From Gastracanthus pulcherrimus (lineage: Eukaryota > Arthropoda > Insecta > Hymenoptera > Pteromalidae): a stretch of 64,000 nucleotides of DNA. This document shows positions 13,499-24,935 of the stretch, one piece after another (position 1 is the stretch's first letter; every line of letters starts with the position of its first letter). Under the pieces are notes generated by a model. It was not told the DNA's origin, ran no database searches, and saw only the letters and a list, made by a program, of their open reading frames with translations. The DNA is taken from positions 44,807,263 through 44,871,262 of the forward strand of contig OX424574.1 in NCBI GenBank assembly GCA_949152435.1, given 5' to 3'. Made by a program: the position numbers and the translations under genes.

Positions 13499-15812
13499 GA
13501 ACGTCAGACGCGCGTGTGCCGGCTGGTGGCCCGTGCGCGGGAAAAGGTGGCCGTGAGTCCCATAACGCCGGGGACTTTACGCGCCGGCGCCGGCGCCCCC
13601 CGCGGCCACAGACGCCGCCGCGCCGCCACATCACGGAGAAAGCTGCGTGCAGAGGAAAGAAGATGAGAAAGAGAGAGAGAGATGGCCCGTGGAGGATGAG
13701 AGCCGGACACGCGGCGAGGTTACGAAGGTACAAGGTGCGCACTGTGCGAGAGATACGAAAAGCGTGTGGAGAGAAAGTCGATGGAAGAACAAAAGGTTGA
13801 CGAGCCGCATGCGATGATGCAGGATTTTGGCGATAAAGAGATGTGTTGGAATTTTGGGGTATCTGTATAAATACGTGTTAGTTTTATCAGTGTGATAATA
13901 TTGGCGCGTGGTGAATGGTTTAGGAATCTTTTTATGGATTGGTGATATTTGCATTGCGTGTGGATATTTCAAAGTTGGGAATTGATTGTTAATTTATAAC
14001 GCGATTAAAGATAAAGCCGGATTGAAGACTGTTGTACCAATATTCTTGATACAATGTTTCTGGTTACACGAAGATGTTTGTGTTAACATGGACTAATGCA
14101 GATGAAACCGAGATCTGATTCAGTTAGTATAATTATTAGAGTAAAGATGATTTAACTAATAATTTTATTGCACCGATGATGCAAGTTAAATTTAAAGCTA
14201 TTTACCTGTACCTATATAATAAATGACAAATCTTAACGTTAAGTTTTGAATTATCTATAAATGATAACTATACATTGAAATTAAAAATAATGTAAATGAA
14301 TACTTTTTCGTAGTTATGATAAACTGTATATATACGAAAAGCCTTTGAGTTTGGTCGTTGTTACCGTGACAACTACTTCCGCTTACTTCGCTATGTGAAT
14401 TGAATGTGTTGACAAGCATGCACGCAAAACAATACTGTCACGCATGCGATGAAAATTTTTGTTTAATTTACCGCATTTACAAATTAATTGCCACTTTGAC
14501 AAATTAATTTTTTCCAAATTGTATTTTCATTTAAAATTTTCATTGGTTAAACTGCTGGAAAGTCTACATTATAATTAAATTCAATTAACTTTATGTAGTT
14601 ATTTTATAATATATTCCATCGTCAATGTTATATCCATAGGAAGTCAAGATATTTTTCAGTTTAACATTTTAGAAATTCACTATTTTGAATTTTGTGCTAT
14701 TATTTAAGTTATTTACGATGGCAGAGTGATATAAATCAATGTATATTATAATTAGTTACTTGCACATGGACGTTTTAATGTAAGAATGGTCATAAAAACT
14801 GATGTTTTACAAAATTCTTGGCACATATATATTTAATTATTGCAGTATAAGATCTATAAAATTATTACTAATATCTTGAAAAAAGTAGATTTATAATACA
14901 CTGTTGCATAGAAAGTTGTTAATGTCATCGCAAGAAATTTTATTAAATGACTTATATTACATTCTGACAATATCTTTTTATCAAAAAAGACACATAAAAA
15001 ATGAAGTCTTTTATTATCCATCAACCATATATTACAATGAAATTTTTTTACAATATATGTTTACATCGAGCGCGAATCAATCGAGATTCCTGAAAGCGAA
15101 GTATATTTGGTACTTTTTTACGAGGCACGGACGAAACCGTGAAGGTCGTAAATATGAAATAGCACCGGTTTTTACTCTGTCTCTTAGGATTTTGCTGCTT
15201 AAAAAAACGCATCGAAGCACATACTGGCGAATCGCAGTATTCGAAAGGGCACTTTATTGTTTTATATCGACTGTAAAGCCGTCGGACAATTATAAAAGTT
15301 CAGAGAGCTTGATTTGTCGTGTGGGCGAGTTAGAGAATCACGTGCGTAGAAACATTTAAGTAACAAATCTCTTTGTGGACAATAAAATAGAGGACAAAAA
15401 TAGGATTTTTTGTCATTTTTTTTTTATTAACTACTAATCAAAATTGTAATTAATGCATAATATTTAGTATACATAATATTAGCATAAAAGACCATATGAT
15501 TCTAAAATAAGAACAAACATTTAGATCAAATACCATTCCTGTGCATAAATAATAAATTTATTTGCAATAGTCTTATAACATTCTTTAAAAATAATAAAGA
15601 CGTTCTTTTTTTTCTTCAATCCAAGTATTCAAACTAATAATTGGGTAAATTATCTGTCTGCTATGCCCTCATTGTACAATTCAATAAAGTCGTTTAAATA
15701 TTTAAATTCTTCTTTTTAAATATGGAAATTATACAAAAGTATATAGCAAATTTTAATTTCAATTGACAATGAATATCAAAGTTTCTTTACACCAACAGTC
15801 TTATTTTAATCG

Positions 15813-16185
15813 TTAAGCGAAGGCCGTGTATCTACTATCCTTGTCTAATTACATTTTTGTTATTTATTCAAATAGTAGTTTGTTAATTGAAAAACTAAAA
15901 CTCGTCCCGAATTCTTCGTAAAATAAGGAATATTTTGAGACCTAAAAAATATTTAACATTATTTCCTTTCCGAGAATACTTTGAAACGCGAAAATTGAGG
16001 TTAGGTTTTGCGTTTCAAATTATTCTCAGAGAGGAAATAATGTTCGGTACTTTTTTAGGTCTTAAAATATTCCTTATTTTAAGAAGAATTGGTGACGTCT
16101 CTTAATTTTTCAATTAACAAACTACTATTTGAGTAATTAGCAAAAATGTGATTAGACAAGGGCAGTAGATACGGCTTCCTCTTAA
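15813..16185. mobile_element. long foldback element flanked by TTAA
   Basis: Two arms of about 170 bases are reverse complements with few mismatches. The left arm reads GCCGTGTATCTACTATCC through TTGTCTAATTACATTTTTG to AAATAAGGAATATTTTGAGA, and the right arm carries the complements in reverse order. The short centre contains AAAATTGAGGTTAGGTTTT. TTAA stands at both ends (15813-15816 and 16182-16185), which would fit a TTAA target site as used by piggyBac elements, but the termini do not show a clear piggyBac CCY start. Confidence 0.7.
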
Positions 16186-18304
16186 AACAACCGTGAAAAA
16201 AGTCCATTTTGGAAACTTTTCATACCCTAAAATCCGCCTTAACAATTTATGAGTAACTTAAAAAGAATAATAGATAAATTAGATAGTAAATTATTAGTAA
16301 CTATGATTAAATCAATAAGATTGTCGCGACGTTGGCGTAAATATTGAAATGATCACAAATGTTTGCAAACTTTTCAAAATGCACTTATTTCACTATGCTT
16401 CTGAACCGACCGTTGCACTTGGTACATAAAAGAATGAAATATAAAAATAGTAAAAACCGAAAGACGATAGGGAGTAAAACAAGGGGAGCCGAGTATCAGC
16501 CGACATTGTGTGCGCTGCAATGGGCGTCTCTCCGTTGCAGCGCAGCTCGCGTCTCGCGCACCTCGTCGTTCTCGTCGTCCTCGTCGTCGTCGCGCGGGCG
16601 CGCAAAGGACGCCCTCGGTCCAAACCCATAAACGTCGCGCGGCCGCCTGTGATATACTGGTGAGCTGTATATTACGCAGATAACGCGCGACGATCTTCGC
16701 CTGCGGACTTTTTTTCGCGGCCGCGCGCGCGCGCGCAGCATTTGGCGCCTCGAGGAGTATAGGTAGGTATCGTGCGGCGCGCAGCTCGGACACTTTTTAT
16801 CATCGGGCCTCGTACGCGTGCTTTGTAATAAAAATATTAATGTCGGACGATCTCTCTCCCTCTCTCGTGGCCGAACAAGCGAGCGAGCGACTGATGCCTC
16901 GGTATTTTAGGGGTATCCGCGGGAAGGAGGTACATGTATTATATATATATATACCTGTCTCGGTTCTAGGAAAGTGTTTTATATCCGCTTTTATTCGATG
17001 ATACAAGGTATAGGGGTTTTATATTTGGGCGTTGGGGGGACAAAAACAAGAGATTCTTCAAAATAGAAGTGCCATGACATTGAGATCGGTGTGATTTAAA
17101 GCGCGAATAAATTCTTTTATTGTAAATGTCTACTGTAAAAAGAACTTATAGAGATATATTTAGGAAGTGGAAGTCGATTTTTTATGAGCACAGTATTTTT
17201 TAATTGTTTATTGCACACGAGAAGTTCTACTAGTCGTTTTGATGTTGCATTGATCTTTCGTCTTCATTTTAGAAATTTTAGATGTTTGTACATAGACAAT
17301 ACAAAATAAGTTAAAAAATAATATTGTAGCAAAAGGCAGACAAGTACCTATTATAAGACAAGAATTTTCGTTTTATTTTCAATTGGTGAATAAGTAGAAA
17401 TAGACATCATAGTCAGACGTCTGTTAATGCTAGATGGTGATTATTAAAAACACGAGACTTGAAGAGAAATTTACTCTACTATTACAATTTTAAAAATAGT
17501 AAAATGTATCTCTTGTTTCACTCATAAAAAAATGTAAGCAAAAAATCGACAGCAACCCCATACAATGCATATATAAACGTATTAATCACCATTCGCAGAT
17601 GAAGAAAAATATACCGCATCATGGCGTAGAACGCAGTTATCAAAGTCAAGACTCGCCGCGAATCACGATCGGTATGCCGCGCGAGCATCAAAGCCATGCC
17701 CTGCAACGATCAATCTCCCGCAACCTTCTATATCTCGATCTCTCGCCGCACCTTATAAACAAACAAACATATAGCTATTAGAGCCTCGCTTGCCCGCGGC
17801 CAGTTGCAGTACAGTCCGCGCAGCTGCGTGCTGTACACCTCCACTGCGAAATAGCAGATACCGATCGTCGCGACGGTATACAGTATCGAGGGCCAGCGTG
17901 TCGGCGCACATCACAATACAGTACCTACCCCGAAGCCTTGCCGAAAAAAAAGCCTATACACCGCGCAAAAACGGCGATGGAAAAGAAAAGCGAGGACCGC
18001 GTCTGCAATCTGTTCGTCTACGCGCACGAATGAACAAGCTGCTGCTCCTGCCGCTGCTGTTGCTCGCAGATTAAAACAATGCGAGCCGGTCAGATAACGG
18101 AGTGACAGGCCTGCACGAGGAAACTCGACCTAGAGCGAGAGAGAGAGAGAGAGAGAGACGGACACACGGAACGAGGGAAGATCCTAACGAGTCCCCTCGA
18201 TAAATTACCATCGCGCGCGATCACGTGTAGGTATACCTTGGGCCTCCGATCGCTTGCTCGTCTTCTCAGTCGAGCGATATGGGCACCGACGAGCTCACTT
18301 TCTG

Positions 18305-18469
18305 ACTCTCTCTCTCTCTCCCCCCCCCCCCTCTCTCTCCCTCTCTCTCCCCCCTCTCTCTCTCCCTCTCTCTCTCCCTCTCTCTCCCCCCCTCTCTCTC
18401 CCTCTCTCTCTCTCTTTCTCTCTCGTTCTCTCTCGTTCTCTCTCTTTCTTTCTATCTCTCGCTTTCGTA
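18305..18469. repeat. imperfect CT-rich polypyrimidine tract
   Basis: About 165 bases are nearly all pyrimidine on the plus strand, including a run of C at 18321-18331. The tract can adopt mirror-repeat triplex structures. Overlapping long ORFs rich in Ser/Leu or Arg/Glu are artefacts of it. Confidence 0.95.
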
Positions 18470-18481
18470 ATATATATATAT

Positions 18482-18538
<57 letters not shown>
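18470..18538. repeat. compound (TA)n(CA)n(TA)n microsatellite
   Basis: TA units, then about nine CA units, then about twenty TA units directly abut the CT tract. The reads or assembly may be length-variable here. Confidence 0.95.
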
Positions 18539-18541
<3 letters not shown>

Positions 18542-20220
18542 TTCGAGAGAAGATGGATGTGCTTCGAGGCGCCGCCGTCACCTGGTTCACTGGGCTTTCA
18601 GACTTTTCAGGGCTCCGCAGGTTGTTCTCTTTCTCTCTCTCTCTCTATCTTCATATTCCCTTCGACTCCTTCTTCTTTCTCATCGTATCTCTTTCTCGCT
18701 TTCTTTCTTCTCGTTCGTCGTCCTTCATATCATTTTTTGGGCCTTGTTTTACTTTCTTTGCCCGCAGGATTGTGGGCATTTATTTTTATTTTACTTTATT
18801 TTATTACGCGCTTGTTTAATGTGATCATTTCTTCTGTCGTCCCGACCTTTTGTTTCTGTTATTGATTAATAACGGATTGTTACAGGTCGCAGGATAGTAT
18901 TTTACTTTTTAACGAGGAGAAACGTCAAGTTTAATCTTTCATCGTTCGCCTGATTTCTTTATTTTTTACCTATCTTTTGTTTCAACTTCTTTTCCTTTCG
19001 GTCGTATCTTTTTTATTCCCGGGTCGCTGTTCCGCTGTCTCTTGTCGAATATCGTCTTTCGGTAGTTTTTTCTGACTTTTTTTTATAGACGTAGTTTTTT
19101 TATCATCCGATAATGAATTTTTAATTTAACTGGTACTATATATTTTATTCGTTATAACGATGAGAAAAGTTGAATTCACTCGTAAACTTTTATTTACGAT
19201 GGGAGTCGGGGAAATGGTCAGAAAACAAGCATAAACCAGAATGTCTTGTAAGCGTTTAACATAAAATAGTGCTGCACCGGTATACAAGATCATCGCGAGT
19301 AATCTAAGTTCCGAAAACTCCTTATTTATCAGACCGTTAGTGCATTATATTTCACGTATTTTATAGTCATTAATTTCGAAATCGTAAAATTTTATGCACA
19401 AAATATGTTGTTTTTTTTTACAAATTTCATTGCTTTCAAGTAAAAAAATAAATGTTTATCAACAATATCTCGTATAAAATAAATAACTAATAAATTTAAA
19501 AATAAGTTTTTATTCTTGGAAATAATTAATTATTAATATATTGTGCTAAATTATATAAAATTAACAACGTTTCTTATTCATAAAGATGTGTTTCGCAATT
19601 GCAATTATCCTTCGTTATTCGTTGTTATGGTTATAAAAGACTGGTCTAATACTTGTACAGAGAATAGAGTACGTAGTGCTTAAGTGCTTTCTGGAGTCTG
19701 GAGTCGCTTATTCCAAAGTTTAGTTTATTATTTAACTGTTTGAACAATTTTGTAACCGATTTCTTTCTTTGTTATGTTCTTAATAAAAAATCATTTTTTG
19801 TAGGTTCTTTTTATTACTCTTTCTTTTTCAAGTGTGAGAATCGGCAACAAAAATTTTCGGCTTCTAAAGAACACGTTATTCCAGTCATTTCTATAGCCAT
19901 TCATTAGTTTCACAATATTTTTGGTATTCATCTAAAGAAGGGAGACAAAAAAAGACAGAAGGTGGGTGAGAGAGAGAGAGAGAGAGAGAAAGAGGGATAG
20001 TTCGATGTCGGTCGGTCGGTCGAGGATCTACCTGTTTGGTAAACGAGACTTTCGTCTTTATCTTCGGCACCTATCTTCACGGATATACACGCGACAGCAG
20101 CAGCAGCCCCCCGAAAAGATGACGAAAGAGAGAGAGAGAGGAGAGATAGGAGAAAGAAGAAATTTCGTCCACCGCGCGCAAGATATTCCCAGGACCGGCG
20201 CGGCGGACGACGCCATAGTC

Positions 20221-20236
20221 TGCTGCTGCTGCTGTT
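20221..20236. repeat. short (CTG)n run
   Basis: Four to five CTG units lie in a GC-rich patch that also carries a CAG run near 20096-20106 in inverted sense, so the two could pair over about 120 bases. Confidence 0.6.
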
Positions 20237-21474
20237 GCTACTACTCGCTGTAACAGGATCAGATTACCCTTTTGGAAAAACTCAGGTACGATCCCTCTGG
20301 CTCTTTTTCTTCGTCTCTCAAAAGACGTTCCGACGTGAAATAGGCAGAAGTTCTTCAGGGATTGACCTCTCGTTTTCCGGTGCATTTCACCGGCGAGAGA
20401 AGCTCGGATGTGTTCCCCGCGTGGCCGCGCGCGTTCGCCTTGTAACTTTCGTTTTGGTCGTATTCGGGTGCGGATAAACGCGCCGCGCTCCGCGGGATGC
20501 TTGTACGATTCTTGGTTTTTTACATTATTTCCGTGGCATTCTTTTGGAAGAGATTTCGGATTGTTGGCTGCATTATGGGGGATACAATTCGAAATAAATG
20601 CGGTTAATGCGGAGAGTTTGTAGGTATAGCGAATTCTTTTTTAAACACAGCATCTGCATTGGATAGAATCCTCGTTTCTACTATAACAATCAGATGATTA
20701 TTCCATTGAGTGGAAATCCATTAACTGAATTGTGAATCCGGTATTAGGAAATATATGGATATAGGTAAACGCGAGACTTGATATATAGATCATTAAAATG
20801 ATTTCTTGAAAAATGTCTATATTCAAAAAATTCATTTGGAAAGTCATTAGAATATGGAAAAAGGAAAGCAATGTTATCGTATAAGAAAAACTTAACCTAC
20901 AAATACAAACTTTCCCATAACATCGTATAAAGAAAACGTATCGCAATTAACGCATGCATATAGTCGTAAAATAAAAACACATTCTTCCAGCGTAGTCTAA
21001 GAGAAACAATTTTTCATCGCTCCACCTGGACTCACTTCTGCCTTTCCAATCTACGCTTAATCAATCCTCTCTCACTCTCTCTCTCTCTCGATCCATCGCA
21101 TCCCGATGTCGGGCATAAATCTCCCGTCGGCGCGCTCATTGATTGACACGTGTATATATATAAGCTATATACGTATTTAATAGAAACGCAACGCGCAGCA
21201 ACGAACGGGACAGAGGAGAGAAAGAGAGTGGGTCCTCTGTGGTTTGTGTTGTCAAGCGCGCCGCGGATAAACATTTAGCTCATCATTCGGGGCGGTATAG
21301 GGTATAGGGAAGGGAAGGGGGCAGGTCCCGCGGCGGGTGGCCGCATTGTGCCCCGGCGGACCCCCTGCGCACGCACTGCACCGGCCGACGCCGGCGCTGC
21401 TCCCTCGTAAAGTCAAACCTGCAGTTGACACTGGCCAGGGACAACGCCCACGGGATTTTTTTTTGTTATTCCTT

Positions 21475-21486
21475 GTCTCTCTCTCG

Positions 21487-21549
<63 letters not shown>
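21475..21549. repeat. (CT)n microsatellite
   Basis: CT units run about 75 bases with CG interruptions near the left end. Confidence 0.95.
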
Positions 21550-21551
<2 letters not shown>

Positions 21552-21661
21552 CGTTGGGCAGGCACCTTAAACAACTACACGGTGACGGGAATACACATAC
21601 ACATAAGTGAACTTTTCGGATACTGTTAAATAAAATGTTTTCGTTCATTTCTGTGTAGTCC

Positions 21662-21858
21662 TAATTTATTTAATTTATTTATTTAATTAATTTATTTATT
21701 TATTTAATTAATTTATTTATTTATTTAATTTATTTATTTATTTATTTAATTTATTTATTCATTTAAGTTATTTATTTATTTAATTTATTTATTTATTTAA
21801 TTTATTTATTCATTTAATTTATTTATTTATTTAATTTATTTATTTATTTAATTAATTT
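21662..21858. repeat. (TTTA)n tetranucleotide array
   Basis: About 197 bases are built of TTTA units punctuated by regular TTAA and single-base variants (TTCA, AAGT). Clusters of about 20 bases recur, which gives it a minisatellite-like higher order. Confidence 0.95.
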
Positions 21859-22112
21859 CAAGTGTTAAGTGTTAAGTATGAGAGTATTTATTAGCGCGAA
21901 TAGTTGTAAGAATGTCAGATGAATGAGTGTGTTTTTATTTTTTGTTGTTATCTTTTATTGTATTTATTTTTATTATGTACGATGACGTGTATTCTGTGAT
22001 GAACCTTTTGACTATGACTAGATCATTATATTTAGATTTTATAAATTGACGAACTGTTATAGCGAATGATGTTTTTATTTTTTATTTAAGAATAGGCAAA
22101 AATGAATGTTAT

Positions 22113-22120
22113 GTCTCTCG

Positions 22121-22153
<33 letters not shown>

Positions 22154-22162
22154 GCTCTCTCT
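22113..22162. repeat. (CT)n microsatellite with CG interruptions
   Basis: A CT run of about 50 bases carries three CG interruptions. Confidence 0.9.
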
Positions 22163-23671
22163 TGGCTGGCCTGTCTCCATATGTAGATCGAATGAAGACT
22201 CGCTTCAACAGTTCTCGTTGAATGCCGTTGATCCTATTTGCTTAAACAAAACTTTATTACTAGTGAAAAAATAACAAGAAATATACTGATTTTACTCGGT
22301 ATGCTTTATATATCTTTATAATCTGGATGTGAGTGTTATTCGACGTTGAAAGTTAAAGCGAGTCACCGCAGATCTGTACACGTAGACAGTAAATATTAGC
22401 TTCTTTCGATTCCACTGGTAGACGATGATGCTACAGGGGCTGAGGTCCTCGAACCGTCCTTTTTTACGGGGCCCTACGACTTCACTGTACACTGCTGCAG
22501 TGGCCTTTGTACACTTACGCGCATATGTGGATTATCTATTGTGCAGGGTTTGGTGAGGGTATATGTTGTCAGGTGTGTAGTTATGTATACGTGAGAGGTG
22601 AATGGAATTGTTGGGGTATTTATCGAAGAATGAGAACACCGTGTAACTGATCTTGTTTCCTATGGGTATATAGTAGTTTTTTTACCTGAGGAGATAATGT
22701 TGGTCATGAAATATCATGTTTGATACACGAAATATCATGTTTCATATATAGGTGAAATGCATTATGGCGTATAAATCTTGTATAATTTTGTTATTTGAAT
22801 CATTATTATGAAATTATTGCACTGCTTTATTTTTTATATTCAAAGTAGATATTTATTTTTGGAGATGAATTCGAGATCTAAAATAATAACATAATAATTG
22901 CGCAGCCTATTAGAGTAATCCGTAATTATTCCGTGCACTCTTATTATTGGGAATTGGATTCATGTCGGTATTAAAAATATTTATAAAAATACATATATAG
23001 GTACATTTTGTTTACAGCTGCCTAATATTAATTACGCGCGGTATGTACTAATTTCTATATAAAACAAAATTTATAGCTTTGTATAATAGCGATAACCGTT
23101 TTTGCAACATATTATAGTCTTTCTCGTGTAGGCGAACAATAAAAAATTCTACGATGGGACAAGAAAAGCAGACAAAGTGCCGCCAGATGTCAAGGAATCA
23201 CCTCTCGCGTGCATGTTCATACGTATAGTTTTTTACTCGTCCTTCGGTAAATTATGGGGCCTTTACAGGTGAATTAGCAAACTTAACGACCTAATCAAAA
23301 GAAACGACGGCATCTAAAAGTATAGCCTCGCAATCATTCTAACACCGTCTTAACGCCTCAGGCTAAAACGCGACAGTGCACAATCTTTTATTCTTTTGCC
23401 GAACAATCTTTGATGCAAATTTAAAAAGCAAAACGCAAAAAATTGTTTTTTAAATTTAAGCAGTTGATATATGTTAATGGAATAAAAATGAAAGAAATAT
23501 GAGATTAAATATTTAAAGATAAATTTATGAAATTATAAAAAATCTTACAGTGATTACATCACCCTATTTTAGTAAAATGACTGATTTTTAAATAGTTGAT
23601 TTTTAATCGTACGTGATACAATTTTCAGTAATTTTAACTTTTTTAGTTATTGACTTTGAATGCCTTTATAT

Positions 23672-23835
23672 ATATTTTTGCCCGTATGTACGAAAAGTAC
23701 GTGTATAAATTAAAAATTTTTTAGCGTAAAGTGAACTTTTTCGCACATTGCACTTAAAATGAAAAAATTCACTTTATGCTAAGAAATTAACACTTTACAC
23801 ACACTTCAACTTTACGCATACCCGGACAAAAAATA
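23672..23835. mobile_element. short MITE with imperfect terminal inverted repeats
   Basis: The left end TATTTTTGCCCGTATG and the complement of the right end TATTTTTTGTCCGGGTATG are inverted. Inside, TTAGCGTAAAGTGAACTTTT is matched by an inverted ATTCACTTTATGCTAA. It is about 164 bases with no coding capacity. The superfamily cannot be assigned. Confidence 0.6.
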
Positions 23836-24085
23836 TTCTATGCAACTCAGGCGTAACGTTTCACTTGGGCGAAAAATTTCAGTTCGTTCGTTGCATAAAC
23901 GACTATTTTCTGATCACTTATAAATAAATAATTCTATAGCAGATAGATTTGTTCATTTATGTATATAAATGTAACACGATTAAATGAAATTTAATAAATA
24001 ATCGATTTGAGAAACAATGATCAAGAATCATTACATTTTTTATTTTTTACATGTCATAGTTGTATCATAGGTCTTCATAGGTGCA

Positions 24086-24337
24086 CAGAGAGAATTTTCT
24101 GATAAAAATTACCGTAAAATCATTGTACACGTGGGACGTTCTGACTCAGGGAAAAAATTATCCGGATGAACGGTAAGAATTGCCCGAACACATGGTAAAA
24201 TTTACCGTACTGTATGGTAAAAATTAACATTATTCATTATAATTCTTACCATTCAGCGGGATAATTTTCTCCTGAAGTCAGAATGTCCAACATTTACAAT
24301 GATTTTTACGGTAATTTTTATCAGAAAATTCTCTCTG
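24086..24337. mobile_element. MITE with long terminal inverted repeats
   Basis: The arms begin CAGAGAGAATTTTCTGATAA and continue AAATTACCGTAAAAT with near-perfect complement at the right end, ending CTCTCTG. Further inward, GACGTTCTGACTC and GGGATAATTTTCTCC segments pair as well, so the element is almost wholly palindromic (about 252 bases). No ORF is present. Confidence 0.75.
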
Positions 24338-24884
24338 TATGTCAGAAATAATATAAAAGACATTCGATGTCAATAACCATTCGATACAAATAATCAGATA
24401 TTTTCCGTTATAGCTTTTATTACATGTAAAAATATGATTTCGATTAAGCAGGAACTTCTTTTTAACTTTGAAAAAAATTTTTGTTTAAATGCAAAATAAT
24501 AATATAACGAAAAAATCGCTAATAAATGTATAAAAAAATGAGTAAACAAAACGAGTGACTGATGCAAAAAGTAGGCATGAATTGCATGGAATGACTATAA
24601 AAGACAAGAAAGGGAAGAAAGGGTGTATAAAAAGCGTTTTGCGGCCTACAGACCTGCGTGCTTTATAGGCGCGCAGAAGATCGAGGCACAGCGGAGAGTT
24701 TTGAGCGCAAGAACGCGTGGAAGTCGGGGGGCCTCGAAGCTCGCAGAAAGGAGAGGAGAACTGTAGAGTGTATATAGGAGCTGCAAAGGAAGAGGTTAGG
24801 CAGACTCGACTACACGAGTACCTATATACTGTATACGGGCTTTCTGATGCGCCGGCGAACATCAAGGCGGAGTCACGCCCCCTG

Positions 24885-24935
24885 ACCGCCTCCTTTAATC
24901 ATCGGCTCATTACTCATTAGTGCTAATGAGCCACG
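24885..24935. promoter_or_regulatory. candidate regulatory site: palindromic homeodomain cluster
   Basis: GGCTCATTA (24904-24912) and its exact complement TAATGAGCC (24924-24932) flank CTCATTAG, so three ATTA cores sit within 29 bases, with TTTAATCATCGG just before. This is unusual for the GC-rich patch around it. It could be a multi-homeodomain binding site; inference from motif only. Confidence 0.35.

Larger units (their letters stand above)
9655..15812. other. non-coding: AT-rich DNA with GC-rich patches
   Basis: Patches at about 10.1-10.85, 12.1-12.6 and 13.4-13.9 kb carry overlapping spurious ORFs. A 151-codon open frame at 14904-15359 begins at TTG and has no recognisable domain. Two ATTATTATAGACATA units are repeated in tandem near 13124-13157. 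Nothing else is seen. Confidence 0.65.
16186..23671. other. non-coding: repeat-rich and GC-patch DNA
   Basis: Patches at about 16.5-17.0, 17.6-18.7, 19.95-20.5 and 21.0-21.6 kb hold the large pyrimidine, TA/CA and TTTA arrays listed separately. A GAAATATCATGTTT word is repeated 28 bases apart near 22705-22745. No gene is supported. Confidence 0.65.

Noticed and set aside
14904..15359. 151-codon ORF
   Set aside because: It has a TTG start, no recognisable domain or initiation context, and no neighbouring exon signals that hold together.
18238..18865. ORFs of 193 and 203 codons, and a 166-codon antisense ORF
   Set aside because: They are translations of the CT, TA and CA arrays (Ser-Leu, Tyr-Ile and Arg-Glu runs).
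21475..22162. CRISPR-like or satellite array
   Set aside because: The repeats are simple CT and TTTA microsatellites without regular spacers.
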